From: a virus
Length of the DNA stretch: 20,784 nucleotides
Direction: 5' to 3' (one strand)
IMG/VR virus record: IMGVR_UViG_3300018421_000278
Location: 1-20,784 of that record
Shown: positions 1 to 6,897 of the stretch, one piece after another
Position numbering within the stretch: position 1 is the stretch's first letter
How the letters are laid out: every line of letters begins with the position of its first letter
Notes under the pieces: model-generated
Database searches by the model: none
Told to the model about the DNA's origin: nothing
The model's input: the letters and a program-made list of their open reading frames with translations, nothing else
Program-made: the position numbers and the translations under genes

Positions 1-265
1 ACAATTTTATATCTACTAATGTTACTCGTTGATCTTTGTCAATTATGCGTTTGATGTCTTCTTTAACTTCTTCTGAAGTAAACATATCATCTGGGTTCAT
101 TAACAAATCCCAAATAATACTGCCAAAGTTTGGACGCATAACACGCTCACCTATTCTAGTGTTAAATTCATTTAGCAAATCTCGCTTAACTAATTCTATA
201 TCAGTTAATGCATATGGGGCTTTAATTTTGCCCACTGTGCTGAATCCTTTGAATAATGTTGCCAT
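1..265 (-). CDS. 25: Baseplate wedge subunit gp25 (5' part, cut by window edge)
   Basis: Reading leftward from the ATG at 265-263 gives 88 codons with no stop before the window edge; T4 gp25 has about 132 residues, so roughly the last third is missing. The protein carries features of the gp25/GPW lysozyme-like fold family: an N-terminal stretch leading into TDIELVKRDLLNEF, then RIGERVMRPNFGSIIWDLLM, followed by a charged helix. Gp25 forms part of the sheath-initiating core of the baseplate wedge. An in-frame ATG at 271-269 would add Met-Ser, but it overlaps the last base of the late promoter, so 265 is preferred. There is no clear Shine-Dalgarno sequence. The divergent neighbour is the outer-membrane protein gene. 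Family call is strong; the exact start is less certain. Confidence 0.88.
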   Translation of the reverse strand, partial: MATLFKGFSTVGKIKAPYALTDIELVKRDLLNEFNTRIGERVMRPNFGSIIWDLLMNPDDMFTSEEVKEDIKRIIDKDQRVTLVDIKL

Positions 266-270
266 ACTCA

Positions 271-278
271 TATTTATC
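271..278 (-). promoter_or_regulatory. T4-type late promoter GATAAATA for gene 25
   Basis: The minus strand reads GATAAATA, one base from T4 TATAAATA and identical to five other copies upstream of genes in this window. Placing +1 six bases after the last A, as in T4, puts it at about 265, which is the A of the preferred ATG. The transcript would then be leaderless or nearly so. Confidence 0.65.
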
Positions 279-304
279 TATTCTATTAACAATAGTTTTA
301 ATTT

Positions 305-317
305 CCTATATTATAGG
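305..317. repeat. Short palindrome CCTATA-T-TATAGG
   Basis: A perfect 13-base palindrome with six-base arms lies in the divergent gap between gene 25 and the outer-membrane protein gene, three bases before a late-promoter-like octamer. It could be an operator or chance in AT-rich DNA; no U-tract follows it, so it is not a terminator. Confidence 0.35.
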
Positions 318-319
318 TG

Positions 320-327
320 CATAAATA
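320..327 (+). promoter_or_regulatory. Late-promoter-like octamer CATAAATA upstream of the outer-membrane protein gene
   Basis: CATAAATA fits the NATAAATA form of T4-like late promoters but has C where the six best copies here have G. Predicted +1 is near 333, giving a leader of about 66 bases. No convincing TTGACA/TATAAT promoter is seen for this gene. Confidence 0.4.
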
Positions 328-398
328 AATCGTTGCATAATTATTACACAGTGTTACAAAATGTTTTAATTATTGTACACTTTAAAAAAGGAGAAAAT

Positions 399-1112
399 AT
401 GAGTAGATCATTATATAAACTAGTAGGTACACTTGCAATGGTAGGCGCAGTGTTCTTTACTTCAACAGCGCAAGCAGAATTAACTGGCACAGTAACCGCT
501 ACAAATAACTATTTGTGGAGGGGGTTGTCACAGTCAAGAAACTTGCCAGCAGTACAGGGTGGAGCAGAGTACAGCATTGGCGATTACTATGTAGGTACAT
601 GGGTATCGAACGTAGACTATGCAGAAAATGATCGGTTTTCATATGAACATGATATGTATTTTGGTAAAACTGGCGAAATAGGCAGTATTGCTTATGATGT
701 TGGTTACCTTTACTACAACTATGACAAAAATGCAGAATTTGATTTCAGCGAAGTATATGGATCAATTAGTGTTGCAAATTTAGATTTGTCTTTGTATGTT
801 CTTGTGGATACTGAAGCGTGGGAAGGTGCTAACCAAGACTTCGGGTTTGGTGAAGCAACGTATGTTTCAGCAGACTACACAATTCCGCTAAGTAACGGCG
901 TAGAAGTTGGATTGCATGCTGGTCACCATCAGGGTGATTTTGTTACTGCATTTAACGGCACACCTGACAGCTATAGCGATTATAACGTCAGTGCTAGTAA
1001 AGACAACTTCACATTCTTAGTATCTAAAACAAACCTAAACCAGGACACAAACGGTGCGCCGAACGACAATGATGAAACCAAAATTGTTGTATCGTACACA
1101 CTAACATTTTAA
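399..1112 (+). CDS. TorF/Gcw_chp-type outer-membrane beta-barrel protein with signal peptide
   Basis: 237 residues. The ATG at 399 is chosen because AAAAAAGGAG lies just upstream and a classic signal peptide follows: basic start (MSRSLYK), hydrophobic core about residues 8-22, and an AQA cleavage site ending at residue 26. The frame is open further upstream, but that part runs through the gp25 antisense region and has no signal sequence. The mature part begins with TNNYLWRGLSQ and continues with alternating strands such as YYVGTWVSNVDY and YDVGYLYYNYD, as in the Gcw_chp (TIGR02001/PF09694) family of putative porins. It ends in Phe (SYTLTF), the usual C-terminal signal of outer-membrane barrels. 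The protein probably inserts in the host outer membrane. Its role for the phage is unknown: superinfection exclusion, receptor masking and altered nutrient uptake are possible. A terminator follows 38 bases after the stop. Confidence 0.8.
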   Translation: MSRSLYKLVGTLAMVGAVFFTSTAQAELTGTVTATNNYLWRGLSQSRNLPAVQGGAEYSIGDYYVGTWVSNVDYAENDRFSYEHDMYFGKTGEIGSIAYDVGYLYYNYDKNAEFDFSEVYGSISVANLDLSLYVLVDTEAWEGANQDFGFGEATYVSADYTIPLSNGVEVGLHAGHHQGDFVTAFNGTPDSYSDYNVSASKDNFTFLVSKTNLNQDTNGAPNDNDETKIVVSYTLTF

Positions 1113-1119
1113 AAAACGG

Positions 1120-1147
1120 TTGACATATACTTTTGTATGTGTATAAT
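1120..1147 (+). promoter_or_regulatory. Near-consensus sigma-70 early promoter
   Basis: TTGACA at 1120-1125 and TATAAT at 1142-1147 are both perfect hexamers with a 16-base spacer. The element shares TTGACATA and TGTATAATA with the promoter before gp55, which points to a phage early-promoter class read by host RNA polymerase. Predicted +1 is near 1154, inside the 5' arm of the following hairpin. Confidence 0.8.
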
Positions 1148-1150
1148 AAG

Positions 1151-1180
1151 GGGTGTAAGGCAACTTACACCCTTTTTTTT
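1151..1180 (+). terminator. Rho-independent terminator after the outer-membrane protein gene
   Basis: GGGTGTAAG (1151-1159), loop GCAA, and CTTACACCC (1164-1172) form a perfect 9-bp stem followed by eight T's (1173-1180). It would stop transcripts coming from the outer-membrane protein gene. Transcripts from the promoter at 1120-1147 would start near 1154 and lack the three G's of the 5' arm. Confidence 0.85.
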
Positions 1181-1205
1181 AACAATTAAAACATGAGAAT
1201 TAAAA

Positions 1206-1457
1206 ATGTTTAAGTTTAACAGAGAGTTCGACGAAATTTGGAAAAAAGCAGAAGAAACAAATAATCGTCTGCACAAATCTCGTTTTTTGAAAATCTTTCA
1301 GCAAAACAAAAGATTTTCCACAGTGGGTCTTTATGACTCTGAAACTAAAAAATATGTTATCTTTGATAGCATTAATTTTGCTGGTAATTTTCGATATGAA
1401 AAGAATACTATGCCCGCAGAATTCATTGAAATGAAGCGTATGCTTTCAAATGCCTGA
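1206..1457 (+). CDS. Small unknown protein, 83 aa
   Basis: I do not recognise this protein. It is basic and begins with a charged probable helix (FNREFDEIWKKAEETNNRLHKSRF), then a short beta-type stretch (STVGLYDSETKKYVIFDS) and a C-terminal helix. There is no signal peptide, membrane segment or cysteine motif. Its position between two terminator hairpins, right behind a strong early promoter, makes it a one-gene early unit. Such small early genes in T4-like phages often act on host functions, but nothing in the sequence shows that here. The ATG at 1206 is preceded by a weak GAG-type ribosome site. A six-codon ORF starting at 1193 (MRIKNV) ends across the start codon and could couple or dampen translation. 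Confidence 0.6.
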   Translation: MFKFNREFDEIWKKAEETNNRLHKSRFLKIFQQNKRFSTVGLYDSETKKYVIFDSINFAGNFRYEKNTMPAEFIEMKRMLSNA

Positions 1458-1464
1458 ATAAATA
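1457..1464 (+). promoter_or_regulatory. Late-promoter-like octamer AATAAATA overlapping a terminator arm
   Basis: AATAAATA lies across the 83-aa gene's stop codon and the first bases of the hairpin. With T4 spacing, +1 would be near 1470, so the RNA would lack most of the hairpin's 5' arm and could read through into the 60-aa ORF. The match is to NATAAATA only, so this is tentative. Confidence 0.35.
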
Positions 1465-1494
1465 TGTGTAAGGAAACTTACACATATTTTTTTT
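1461..1494 (+). terminator. Rho-independent terminator after the 83-aa gene
   Basis: AATATGTGTAAG (1461-1472), loop GAAA, and CTTACACATATT (1477-1488) form a perfect 12-bp stem, followed by six further T's to 1494. The inner 18 bases, GTGTAAGGAAACTTACAC, differ at one position from the hairpin at 1151-1172. It starts four bases after the stop codon of the 83-aa gene. Confidence 0.85.
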
Positions 1495-1500
1495 ACAAAC

Positions 1501-1683
1501 ATGAAAAATCCAAAAAAAATCGATTCACTGTCTGAAGCAAATCAACAAATACATGTTCTACGTGCTGAAAATCAACTTCTCAGATCCGAAATAGAAATGT
1601 TGAAGCGTACTATTGCTGAAGAAACCAGTGCAAGATACGATGCATACAAAAAACTAGGAAATCGTTTAAGTAACAATGTCTGA
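1501..1683 (+). CDS. Small coiled-coil protein, 60 aa, unknown function
   Basis: Residues about 8-45 show a heptad-like pattern with many Glu, Gln, Arg and Leu (LSEANQQIHVLRAENQLL and onward), so most of the protein is probably one coiled-coil helix. There is no signal peptide or recognisable domain. The last 18 bases overlap the 3' end of the convergent gp5-like gene. No Shine-Dalgarno sequence is visible directly before the ATG, which follows the U-tract of the preceding hairpin by six bases. It may be a real small phage gene, but the weak start context lowers confidence. Confidence 0.5.
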   Translation: MKNPKKIDSLSEANQQIHVLRAENQLLRSEIEMLKRTIAEETSARYDAYKKLGNRLSNNV

Positions 1684-4161
1684 GTTGGTCAAGTAACCAT
1701 CTCGTGCTGTTCTTATTTCAACTGCTTGTTGTTTAAACGATTTTCTTGTAGCACTCATGCCGTCGGGTAGCGGAACACCGTCTGGCGTTTGAAAAAGTTC
1801 ACCTTCGAATTGTCTTCGTTGTACATAATCCGGTCTTGTTTCTGTTACTCCGCTTACATTATTGGATGTAAACTCCATCATTGCATTAGGAACATCTTTA
1901 TAATTACCAGAATTAAGTACACGCAATGCACTGCTTTTTGAGAAATTATTAGGACCTATATGGTCTGCAAAACTTGTTAAAGCAGACAACTGATTGTCTG
2001 AAATAGGCACACCAACTGTGCGAGTTACCATATTTGCTGTGGTGCCTAGCTTTGCAGCAGTTAACAGTTGACTACTTGCTCCACCTAACCCACTTCTAAA
2101 ATCAATAATTTTTCTACCTTGTTTATCAACAAAAATATTACTGGCTCCATCTCTGATAGAAATAATTCCTTGAGACTTGAGACTTTCTTGGAATTCTTTA
2201 GGACTTTTTGCCAGTCTTTGTAAATTTCCTATTTTGTTACTGAAAGCTCGCATGTCGCCTCTTTGCAAATCGCTCGGTATGCCGGAAGTGTCAATACCTA
2301 CTCGTTTTATTCTTGCAGTGTACTCGCTAATCTTATTGTTTACTCCTAACACTGTTGAATTACCAACTGTGGTAACAGGATTTCTTACCGAAGGAATACT
2401 GCTACTTAATTGATTTGTTAGCCTTTGCTGTAATGCACCGCTTAACTGTTTCTGTTGTGCGGGGGCAAAATTATTAGAAACATTTTTTGGAAAATCAAAC
2501 TGTGGCAATGCGCTAGGTCCGTTGCCTGTATAACCTGTGCCGTTTTTAAAACCAGATGGTGAATTATCAGCTGCTGGCACAGGGTCTCCTGCAGCATTTG
2601 TCATGCCTGTACTGCCAGCTGGTAGAGATTTCTTAAGTGTTTCGTCTGGGACTATATTGTCTTGATCATCATTAGTTGGATCAGGTATAGCATGGCCCTC
2701 AAATGGTTCAGCAGTCACCATTGTTGACACAATAGTGGTTATAGTGGGTTTAGGACCTGTACGTTTGCCGTCTGTGGTCAGAGGGCTATCTGAACTCTTG
2801 TCATATTTTGGATATTCTAATGCTGCATCTTCTATGCCAACAGTGGGTATAGGTGTAGCGGTTGCTGATGCACTAACACTGGGTGCATCTGGGCCGCCAC
2901 TGTTCATCAAAATAGTAGTTCCTTTTAACGTAACGGAATCACTTGCTTGATGTGTTATCTGCGCTCCGGCTTTTACAGTGCTGTCTCTGCCTGCTTGTGT
3001 GCTGTCTGATGCTGCAACATTTTTAAAAAAGTTTTTACCAGATGTGCTGTAAAAATCTCCTGCTGAATTCATATGTAGTTCGCCAGTCACAGCAGTTGCA
3101 AGTAAATTACCTGACGTTGTACCTGCTACTATGTTTGTGTCGCGCTCAGACTGTAGATTAATTTCACCGCCTGTGCCTCCACCTACACCTGTATAACTAC
3201 CGGCTGTGTTGTCAGCGGCAGCTTTGATGTTAACGTTTTGTCCTGCTTCGATGTTAACATTATAGTCTGCTCGAATATTAAAATCTTGTTTTGCTCGCAT
3301 GTTTATGCTGCCTTCAGCAAACAAATACACTTCGCCGGATTGACTAAACTCCATCCACACCTTGCCTTCTTTGTTAATGATATAGATAAAGCCATTAGTG
3401 TCATCAAGTAAAATTTGATTGCCTTGTGCTGTTCTAATTCGTATATTTCGCGTGGCTAAATGGTCATCTAATGTTATGCTGTGGCCGCCTAATCTGTAAT
3501 CAAACTTATCAGGGTCTCTGGGTCCAGGGGTGAGTATACCAAATACTTCGGATGGACTTTCTCTTCTGAAAGTGCTTTTGCCTGCTCCTCTTACAGGATC
3601 TAGGGCGAGTCCTTGAGTTGTAATTGCTTCTGCTAGTGTATGTTGTATAGGTCTGAACGTGTCATTGTGGTTGATATCCGCTGTTCTTTTATTCTTTTCC
3701 ATGGTAGGCAAATTAAAATTTGGTGCTTGATATGTTTTGCCTCCAGCGTTGCCTGGTAACATATAATTAAATTTGTCGCCAAATAAACAACTAATAACCA
3801 GCGGATACTTTGTGTTGCCGTCGCCAAAACAAACAAGCACAAGATTTCCCATATCAGGAACTACCCCTAAGAATCCATAACTGCTAATTGTGTTGTCTGG
3901 TTTTTGTAAATCTGTACCAATCTGTCTAGGATCAGTTGTGCCTGCAAAAGGACTAGTCCATACAGCATCAAAATAACCTGCTGTTGAATTTTTATCTTTG
4001 CTGATAGCAGGAATAAACACTCTTACTCGGCCAGTTCTGCTAACATCTTTAGTAGAAACAATTTCCGCTAGAAATATACCGAATACAGCATCTTTACCTT
4101 GATTAAGTTTGTGTAAAGGATTATTTCGACTGGTGCGATTACTGTTAGCGTTATAAGCCAT
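1666..4161 (-). CDS. 5: Gp5-like baseplate central spike with C-terminal lysozyme-like domain
   Basis: 831 residues, longer than T4 gp5 (575). Residues about 25-130 resemble the gp5 OB-fold (GIFLAEIVSTKD, RVRVFIPAISKD, GDGNTKYPLVISCLFGDK). Residues about 225-420 form a beta-helix-like stretch with short repeated strands (GSINMRAKQDFNIRADYN, VNIEAGQNVNIKAA) as in the gp5 C-terminal needle. A Pro/Ser/Thr/Asp-rich linker follows (about 425-560). Residues about 655-795 look like a GH24 lysozyme, best in the C-lobe: VPISDNQLSALTSFADHIG, then ALRVLNSGNYKDVPNAMMEF, then YVQRRQFEGELF. In T4 the lysozyme lies between the OB-fold and the needle, so the order here differs. The usual catalytic Glu appears to be Asp671 and the Thr position appears to be Ile, so activity is doubtful. 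The ATG overlaps the previous stop (TAATG). It is the last gene of the baseplate operon. Confidence 0.82.
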   Translation of the reverse strand: MAYNANSNRTSRNNPLHKLNQGKDAVFGIFLAEIVSTKDVSRTGRVRVFIPAISKDKNSTAGYFDAVWTSPFAGTTDPRQIGTDLQKPDNTISSYGFLGVVPDMGNLVLVCFGDGNTKYPLVISCLFGDKFNYMLPGNAGGKTYQAPNFNLPTMEKNKRTADINHNDTFRPIQHTLAEAITTQGLALDPVRGAGKSTFRRESPSEVFGILTPGPRDPDKFDYRLGGHSITLDDHLATRNIRIRTAQGNQILLDDTNGFIYIINKEGKVWMEFSQSGEVYLFAEGSINMRAKQDFNIRADYNVNIEAGQNVNIKAAADNTAGSYTGVGGGTGGEINLQSERDTNIVAGTTSGNLLATAVTGELHMNSAGDFYSTSGKNFFKNVAASDSTQAGRDSTVKAGAQITHQASDSVTLKGTTILMNSGGPDAPSVSASATATPIPTVGIEDAALEYPKYDKSSDSPLTTDGKRTGPKPTITTIVSTMVTAEPFEGHAIPDPTNDDQDNIVPDETLKKSLPAGSTGMTNAAGDPVPAADNSPSGFKNGTGYTGNGPSALPQFDFPKNVSNNFAPAQQKQLSGALQQRLTNQLSSSIPSVRNPVTTVGNSTVLGVNNKISEYTARIKRVGIDTSGIPSDLQRGDMRAFSNKIGNLQRLAKSPKEFQESLKSQGIISIRDGASNIFVDKQGRKIIDFRSGLGGASSQLLTAAKLGTTANMVTRTVGVPISDNQLSALTSFADHIGPNNFSKSSALRVLNSGNYKDVPNAMMEFTSNNVSGVTETRPDYVQRRQFEGELFQTPDGVPLPDGMSATRKSFKQQAVEIRTARDGYLTNSDIVT

Positions 4162-6596
4162 TACTCAGTGTCTTCCTCTTCTGATCTTTCTAATTTTCCA
4201 AGTTTGTTCAGTTGCAACGATGTTTCTTTGATTAAATTTAATTCTTGACTAAACTGTCCGCCTGAAAATATGTTAACAACACGTCTACACATATATATTC
4301 CTGTAATAAAGTAAGCAGTGCCGTCTTGTGTCCAGTAACCGGAGTTGCTATCTTCATCTGCTACATCAAAATCATATCGCTTAGGTGTTTGTATGTCAAA
4401 CAATATATAATTATCGTTGCCGGCTAAATGCAGGTGCTCCTCATTGGACTTGTTTTCAGTGTCTTCTGCACCTGATGCATGTGGAGTTACTTTGCCTACG
4501 TCTGTTTTACCCAACCAGTACGGGTCTCCTTTTATTTCCATGTCTAGCGTTACTAAAAAGTCTGTTGCAGAATGCTGTTGCATGAGATAACCAAATATAG
4601 TGTTTCTCGGTGTGCCGTTGTATGTGCCATCTTCTGCCTGATTAGGTATGCCACCTGTTTGAATAGCAGGCTCTGGCGTGCCGTTGTCTTCAGTGTCTCC
4701 GTCACTGTTATTCAATGCTCTTGCTGTATTTCTTGCTTGTTCTACTCCCACTGCTGTGCCTACACGCTCTGACACACTGCCTATGATATCTCCTGCATAC
4801 ACATACCCGCTTAGAGTAGGAGAATAGTCTGTGCCGTCTTGATTAGAAAAAGCATCGCTTTGTGTATTTTTAGCAGCATTGCTCAATGCCTGTGCTGAAG
4901 ATCTATTTGCAAGCACAGATTTAAGTGTTTCTGCAGACTGACTGTTTCTATTAGTGGCTGCATCTCTGATGTCAGCAGCTGAAAAGCCTAATTGCTTGCC
5001 AAGTTCAGATATCTGATCGGGTCTAGCATTGTCCACTATGTCGCTCACAGCATCTCGATTAGTAGCCTCTACTGCTTGTGTTGCTAGATCTTCACTGGTT
5101 AAATCATCGGTAACAGAGGCTTGACTAGAAATAGTTTTAGCCATCACAGTGCTAAAATCTCCACTGAAGCCTCCGGTTGGTGGCAGCAACATAGCATGAG
5201 CTGCTTTATAATCAATTTTGCAATTTAATATTTGATCGTTAAGTCCTGTAAACAAATAATGATATGCTTTGAAAATATCAATCTGATCTACTCTGGTTTG
5301 TATTTCGTCTCTGGATAGATTAGTATTTTCGTCAGCACTGGCACCTACTGTGGTTTTAGCTGTGGCATATATAACTGGCTTGAAAGTTATCTTTTTAGCA
5401 TATGCATTTCTTTTAGTATCGTAGGTTGTATAAGAAACTCCAGTATTCACTCTGACCCAATTTACAAATGCCTGTTCTTTATTAACCTCAGTGTTTGATG
5501 AATCTGATATATTTTGTGATCGTGTTATTCTGGTATAATACTCGTCGTTCATAGACAGCAGTGTCTGTATATATCGTTCTATAGTAACACCTTCTCTGAC
5601 TGTCACTCTATTTTCAGCAACTATTATATCCACAGGACCTTCGTCTTTGGTAGCAGATTCCAATAAGTCTTTGTATTCAGACTCCTCTTTATCTTCTAAT
5701 TCTGGATTCATTATCCTGTTTATTTCTTCTGCTCTAACATCACTATCAGTAACCAGACTAAGATCACTCAATCCGTATGGGCCGCTGGATAATCCAGATA
5801 TATCAATGTTATACTCGTCTTGTACTTGATATGCATCATAGTTTTCTTTCACATGATCGTTAATTTTTTTGACAAGATTTTCAACGTGCTCTGGAATTGT
5901 TGTGCCCACAGATTCCATCTTCTTTGGTATGCGAAAGTGATGATCTGCATAACCTGTGTGGTCCATTGCTACACAGCTAAATTGATATACGCTGCCTTCA
6001 TCGTTAATCTCCAGAGATACTGTGTTTATAACCATTCTAAATCGATAAGGGCCTGCCGCAGCAATTGGTTTGCCGCCGGCATCTGCTTCGTCTAAATCTT
6101 CTGAATAGCCTTTAAAAACAATTTCTAAAAACAAAGGAACATCGTTTGAAAAAATTTGATCGCCTAAATATGCTCTTGCTGCAATAATCTGATCTAAGAA
6201 ATCAGCGGCTCCTGGTTGTACAATATCAAAATTTATTGTTGAAAAAGCAAATGAATTACCTGGTCCTACTGCACTGGTGATTTCAATGTTATCTATTTGT
6301 ACACCGGTAACTCCTGTTTGTGCAAGAACCACAGTCTGTGAAGGATCAGCTGTCATAGCATCATGCAAGTACCCTCCTCTGTTATCAGATGCAGTGCTGC
6401 TTGTTCCAGGATCGTTTGTTCGTGCAGATGTACCCGATTGCGGCGGAGTAGTAGATGCTGACCCGCTAGCCGAAGTTACAGGAGGTATCATGTATAACTT
6501 TGCGTTGTACTGAAAATTCTCTACTTGGTCTAGTACATTTCCGTATACATTTCTTTTGAGAAACGGATCGTATTCTTCTGCTGATTTAATTGTCAT
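4161..6596 (-). CDS. Large baseplate hub protein, probable gp27 functional counterpart
   Basis: 811 residues. I do not see full-length similarity to T4 gp27 (391 aa), so the role is inferred from position next to gp5 and from a hub-like segment at about 115-245. That segment combines FSTINFDIVQPGAADFLDQI, FLEIVFKGYSEDLD and YQFSCVAMDHTGYADHHFRI, a pattern like the tube-forming domains of gp27/VgrG-type hub proteins. Residues about 40-75 are Ser/Thr/Gly/Pro-rich and look flexible. A central stretch around 500-640 is rich in Ala, Ser, Asp and Asn and looks helical or disordered. The C-terminus ends in charged residues. One base separates it from the gp53 stop, and its own stop overlaps the gp5 start, so hub and spike are likely made together. 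Confidence 0.65.
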   Translation of the reverse strand: MTIKSAEEYDPFLKRNVYGNVLDQVENFQYNAKLYMIPPVTSASGSASTTPPQSGTSARTNDPGTSSTASDNRGGYLHDAMTADPSQTVVLAQTGVTGVQIDNIEITSAVGPGNSFAFSTINFDIVQPGAADFLDQIIAARAYLGDQIFSNDVPLFLEIVFKGYSEDLDEADAGGKPIAAAGPYRFRMVINTVSLEINDEGSVYQFSCVAMDHTGYADHHFRIPKKMESVGTTIPEHVENLVKKINDHVKENYDAYQVQDEYNIDISGLSSGPYGLSDLSLVTDSDVRAEEINRIMNPELEDKEESEYKDLLESATKDEGPVDIIVAENRVTVREGVTIERYIQTLLSMNDEYYTRITRSQNISDSSNTEVNKEQAFVNWVRVNTGVSYTTYDTKRNAYAKKITFKPVIYATAKTTVGASADENTNLSRDEIQTRVDQIDIFKAYHYLFTGLNDQILNCKIDYKAAHAMLLPPTGGFSGDFSTVMAKTISSQASVTDDLTSEDLATQAVEATNRDAVSDIVDNARPDQISELGKQLGFSAADIRDAATNRNSQSAETLKSVLANRSSAQALSNAAKNTQSDAFSNQDGTDYSPTLSGYVYAGDIIGSVSERVGTAVGVEQARNTARALNNSDGDTEDNGTPEPAIQTGGIPNQAEDGTYNGTPRNTIFGYLMQQHSATDFLVTLDMEIKGDPYWLGKTDVGKVTPHASGAEDTENKSNEEHLHLAGNDNYILFDIQTPKRYDFDVADEDSNSGYWTQDGTAYFITGIYMCRRVVNIFSGGQFSQELNLIKETSLQLNKLGKLERSEEEDTE

Positions 6597-6597
6597 G

Positions 6598-6897
6598 TTA
6601 TGTGATTATACTTTCTACTGTTTTTTTACTGGGCAAAGATATTTCAGTACCTTCATTAAAGTCTTTAACAGGATCTTCTATAATATCTATATTTCGCAAT
6701 ACAACTATCCACCATACACGAGAATTTCCGTATTTGTCATACGCTAACAAATCTGGACGCTGATGATACTTGGGCTCTATGACATACTTTTCGTCGGAAA
6801 CACTTTTAGGTATAGTAGGCAGGTTATTGATATCTAAGAATACATCATAAACCCCAGTGCTTTTTAAAAAACTATCTTTTCTATGAAAACTGGCCAT
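6598..6897 (-). CDS. 53: Baseplate wedge subunit gp53
   Basis: 99 residues. The diagnostic part is EPKYHQRPDLLAYDKYGNSR followed by VWWIVVLRNIDIIEDPVKDF and an ISLPS end, the pattern of the T4 gp53 wedge family (PF11246), in which a tyrosine/tryptophan-rich segment precedes a DP-x-x-DF turn. T4 gp53 is 196 residues, so this is a short form with the core domain and little else. In the T4 structure gp53 clamps neighbouring wedges around the hub. The ATG overlaps the stop of the preceding gene by one base (TAATG), and the next gene starts after one base, so translation is probably coupled. Confidence 0.85.
   Translation of the reverse strand: MASFHRKDSFLKSTGVYDVFLDINNLPTIPKSVSDEKYVIEPKYHQRPDLLAYDKYGNSRVWWIVVLRNIDIIEDPVKDFNEGTEISLPSKKTVESIIT

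Noticed and set aside
36-398. Upstream extension of the outer-membrane protein reading frame
   Set aside because: It runs antisense through the start of gene 25, lacks a ribosome site, and would bury the clear signal peptide that begins at 399.
1461-1488. The 12-bp hairpin as a terminator for the minus-strand gp5 operon
   Set aside because: On the minus strand it is followed by TATTC rather than a U-tract, so it works well only for plus-strand transcripts.
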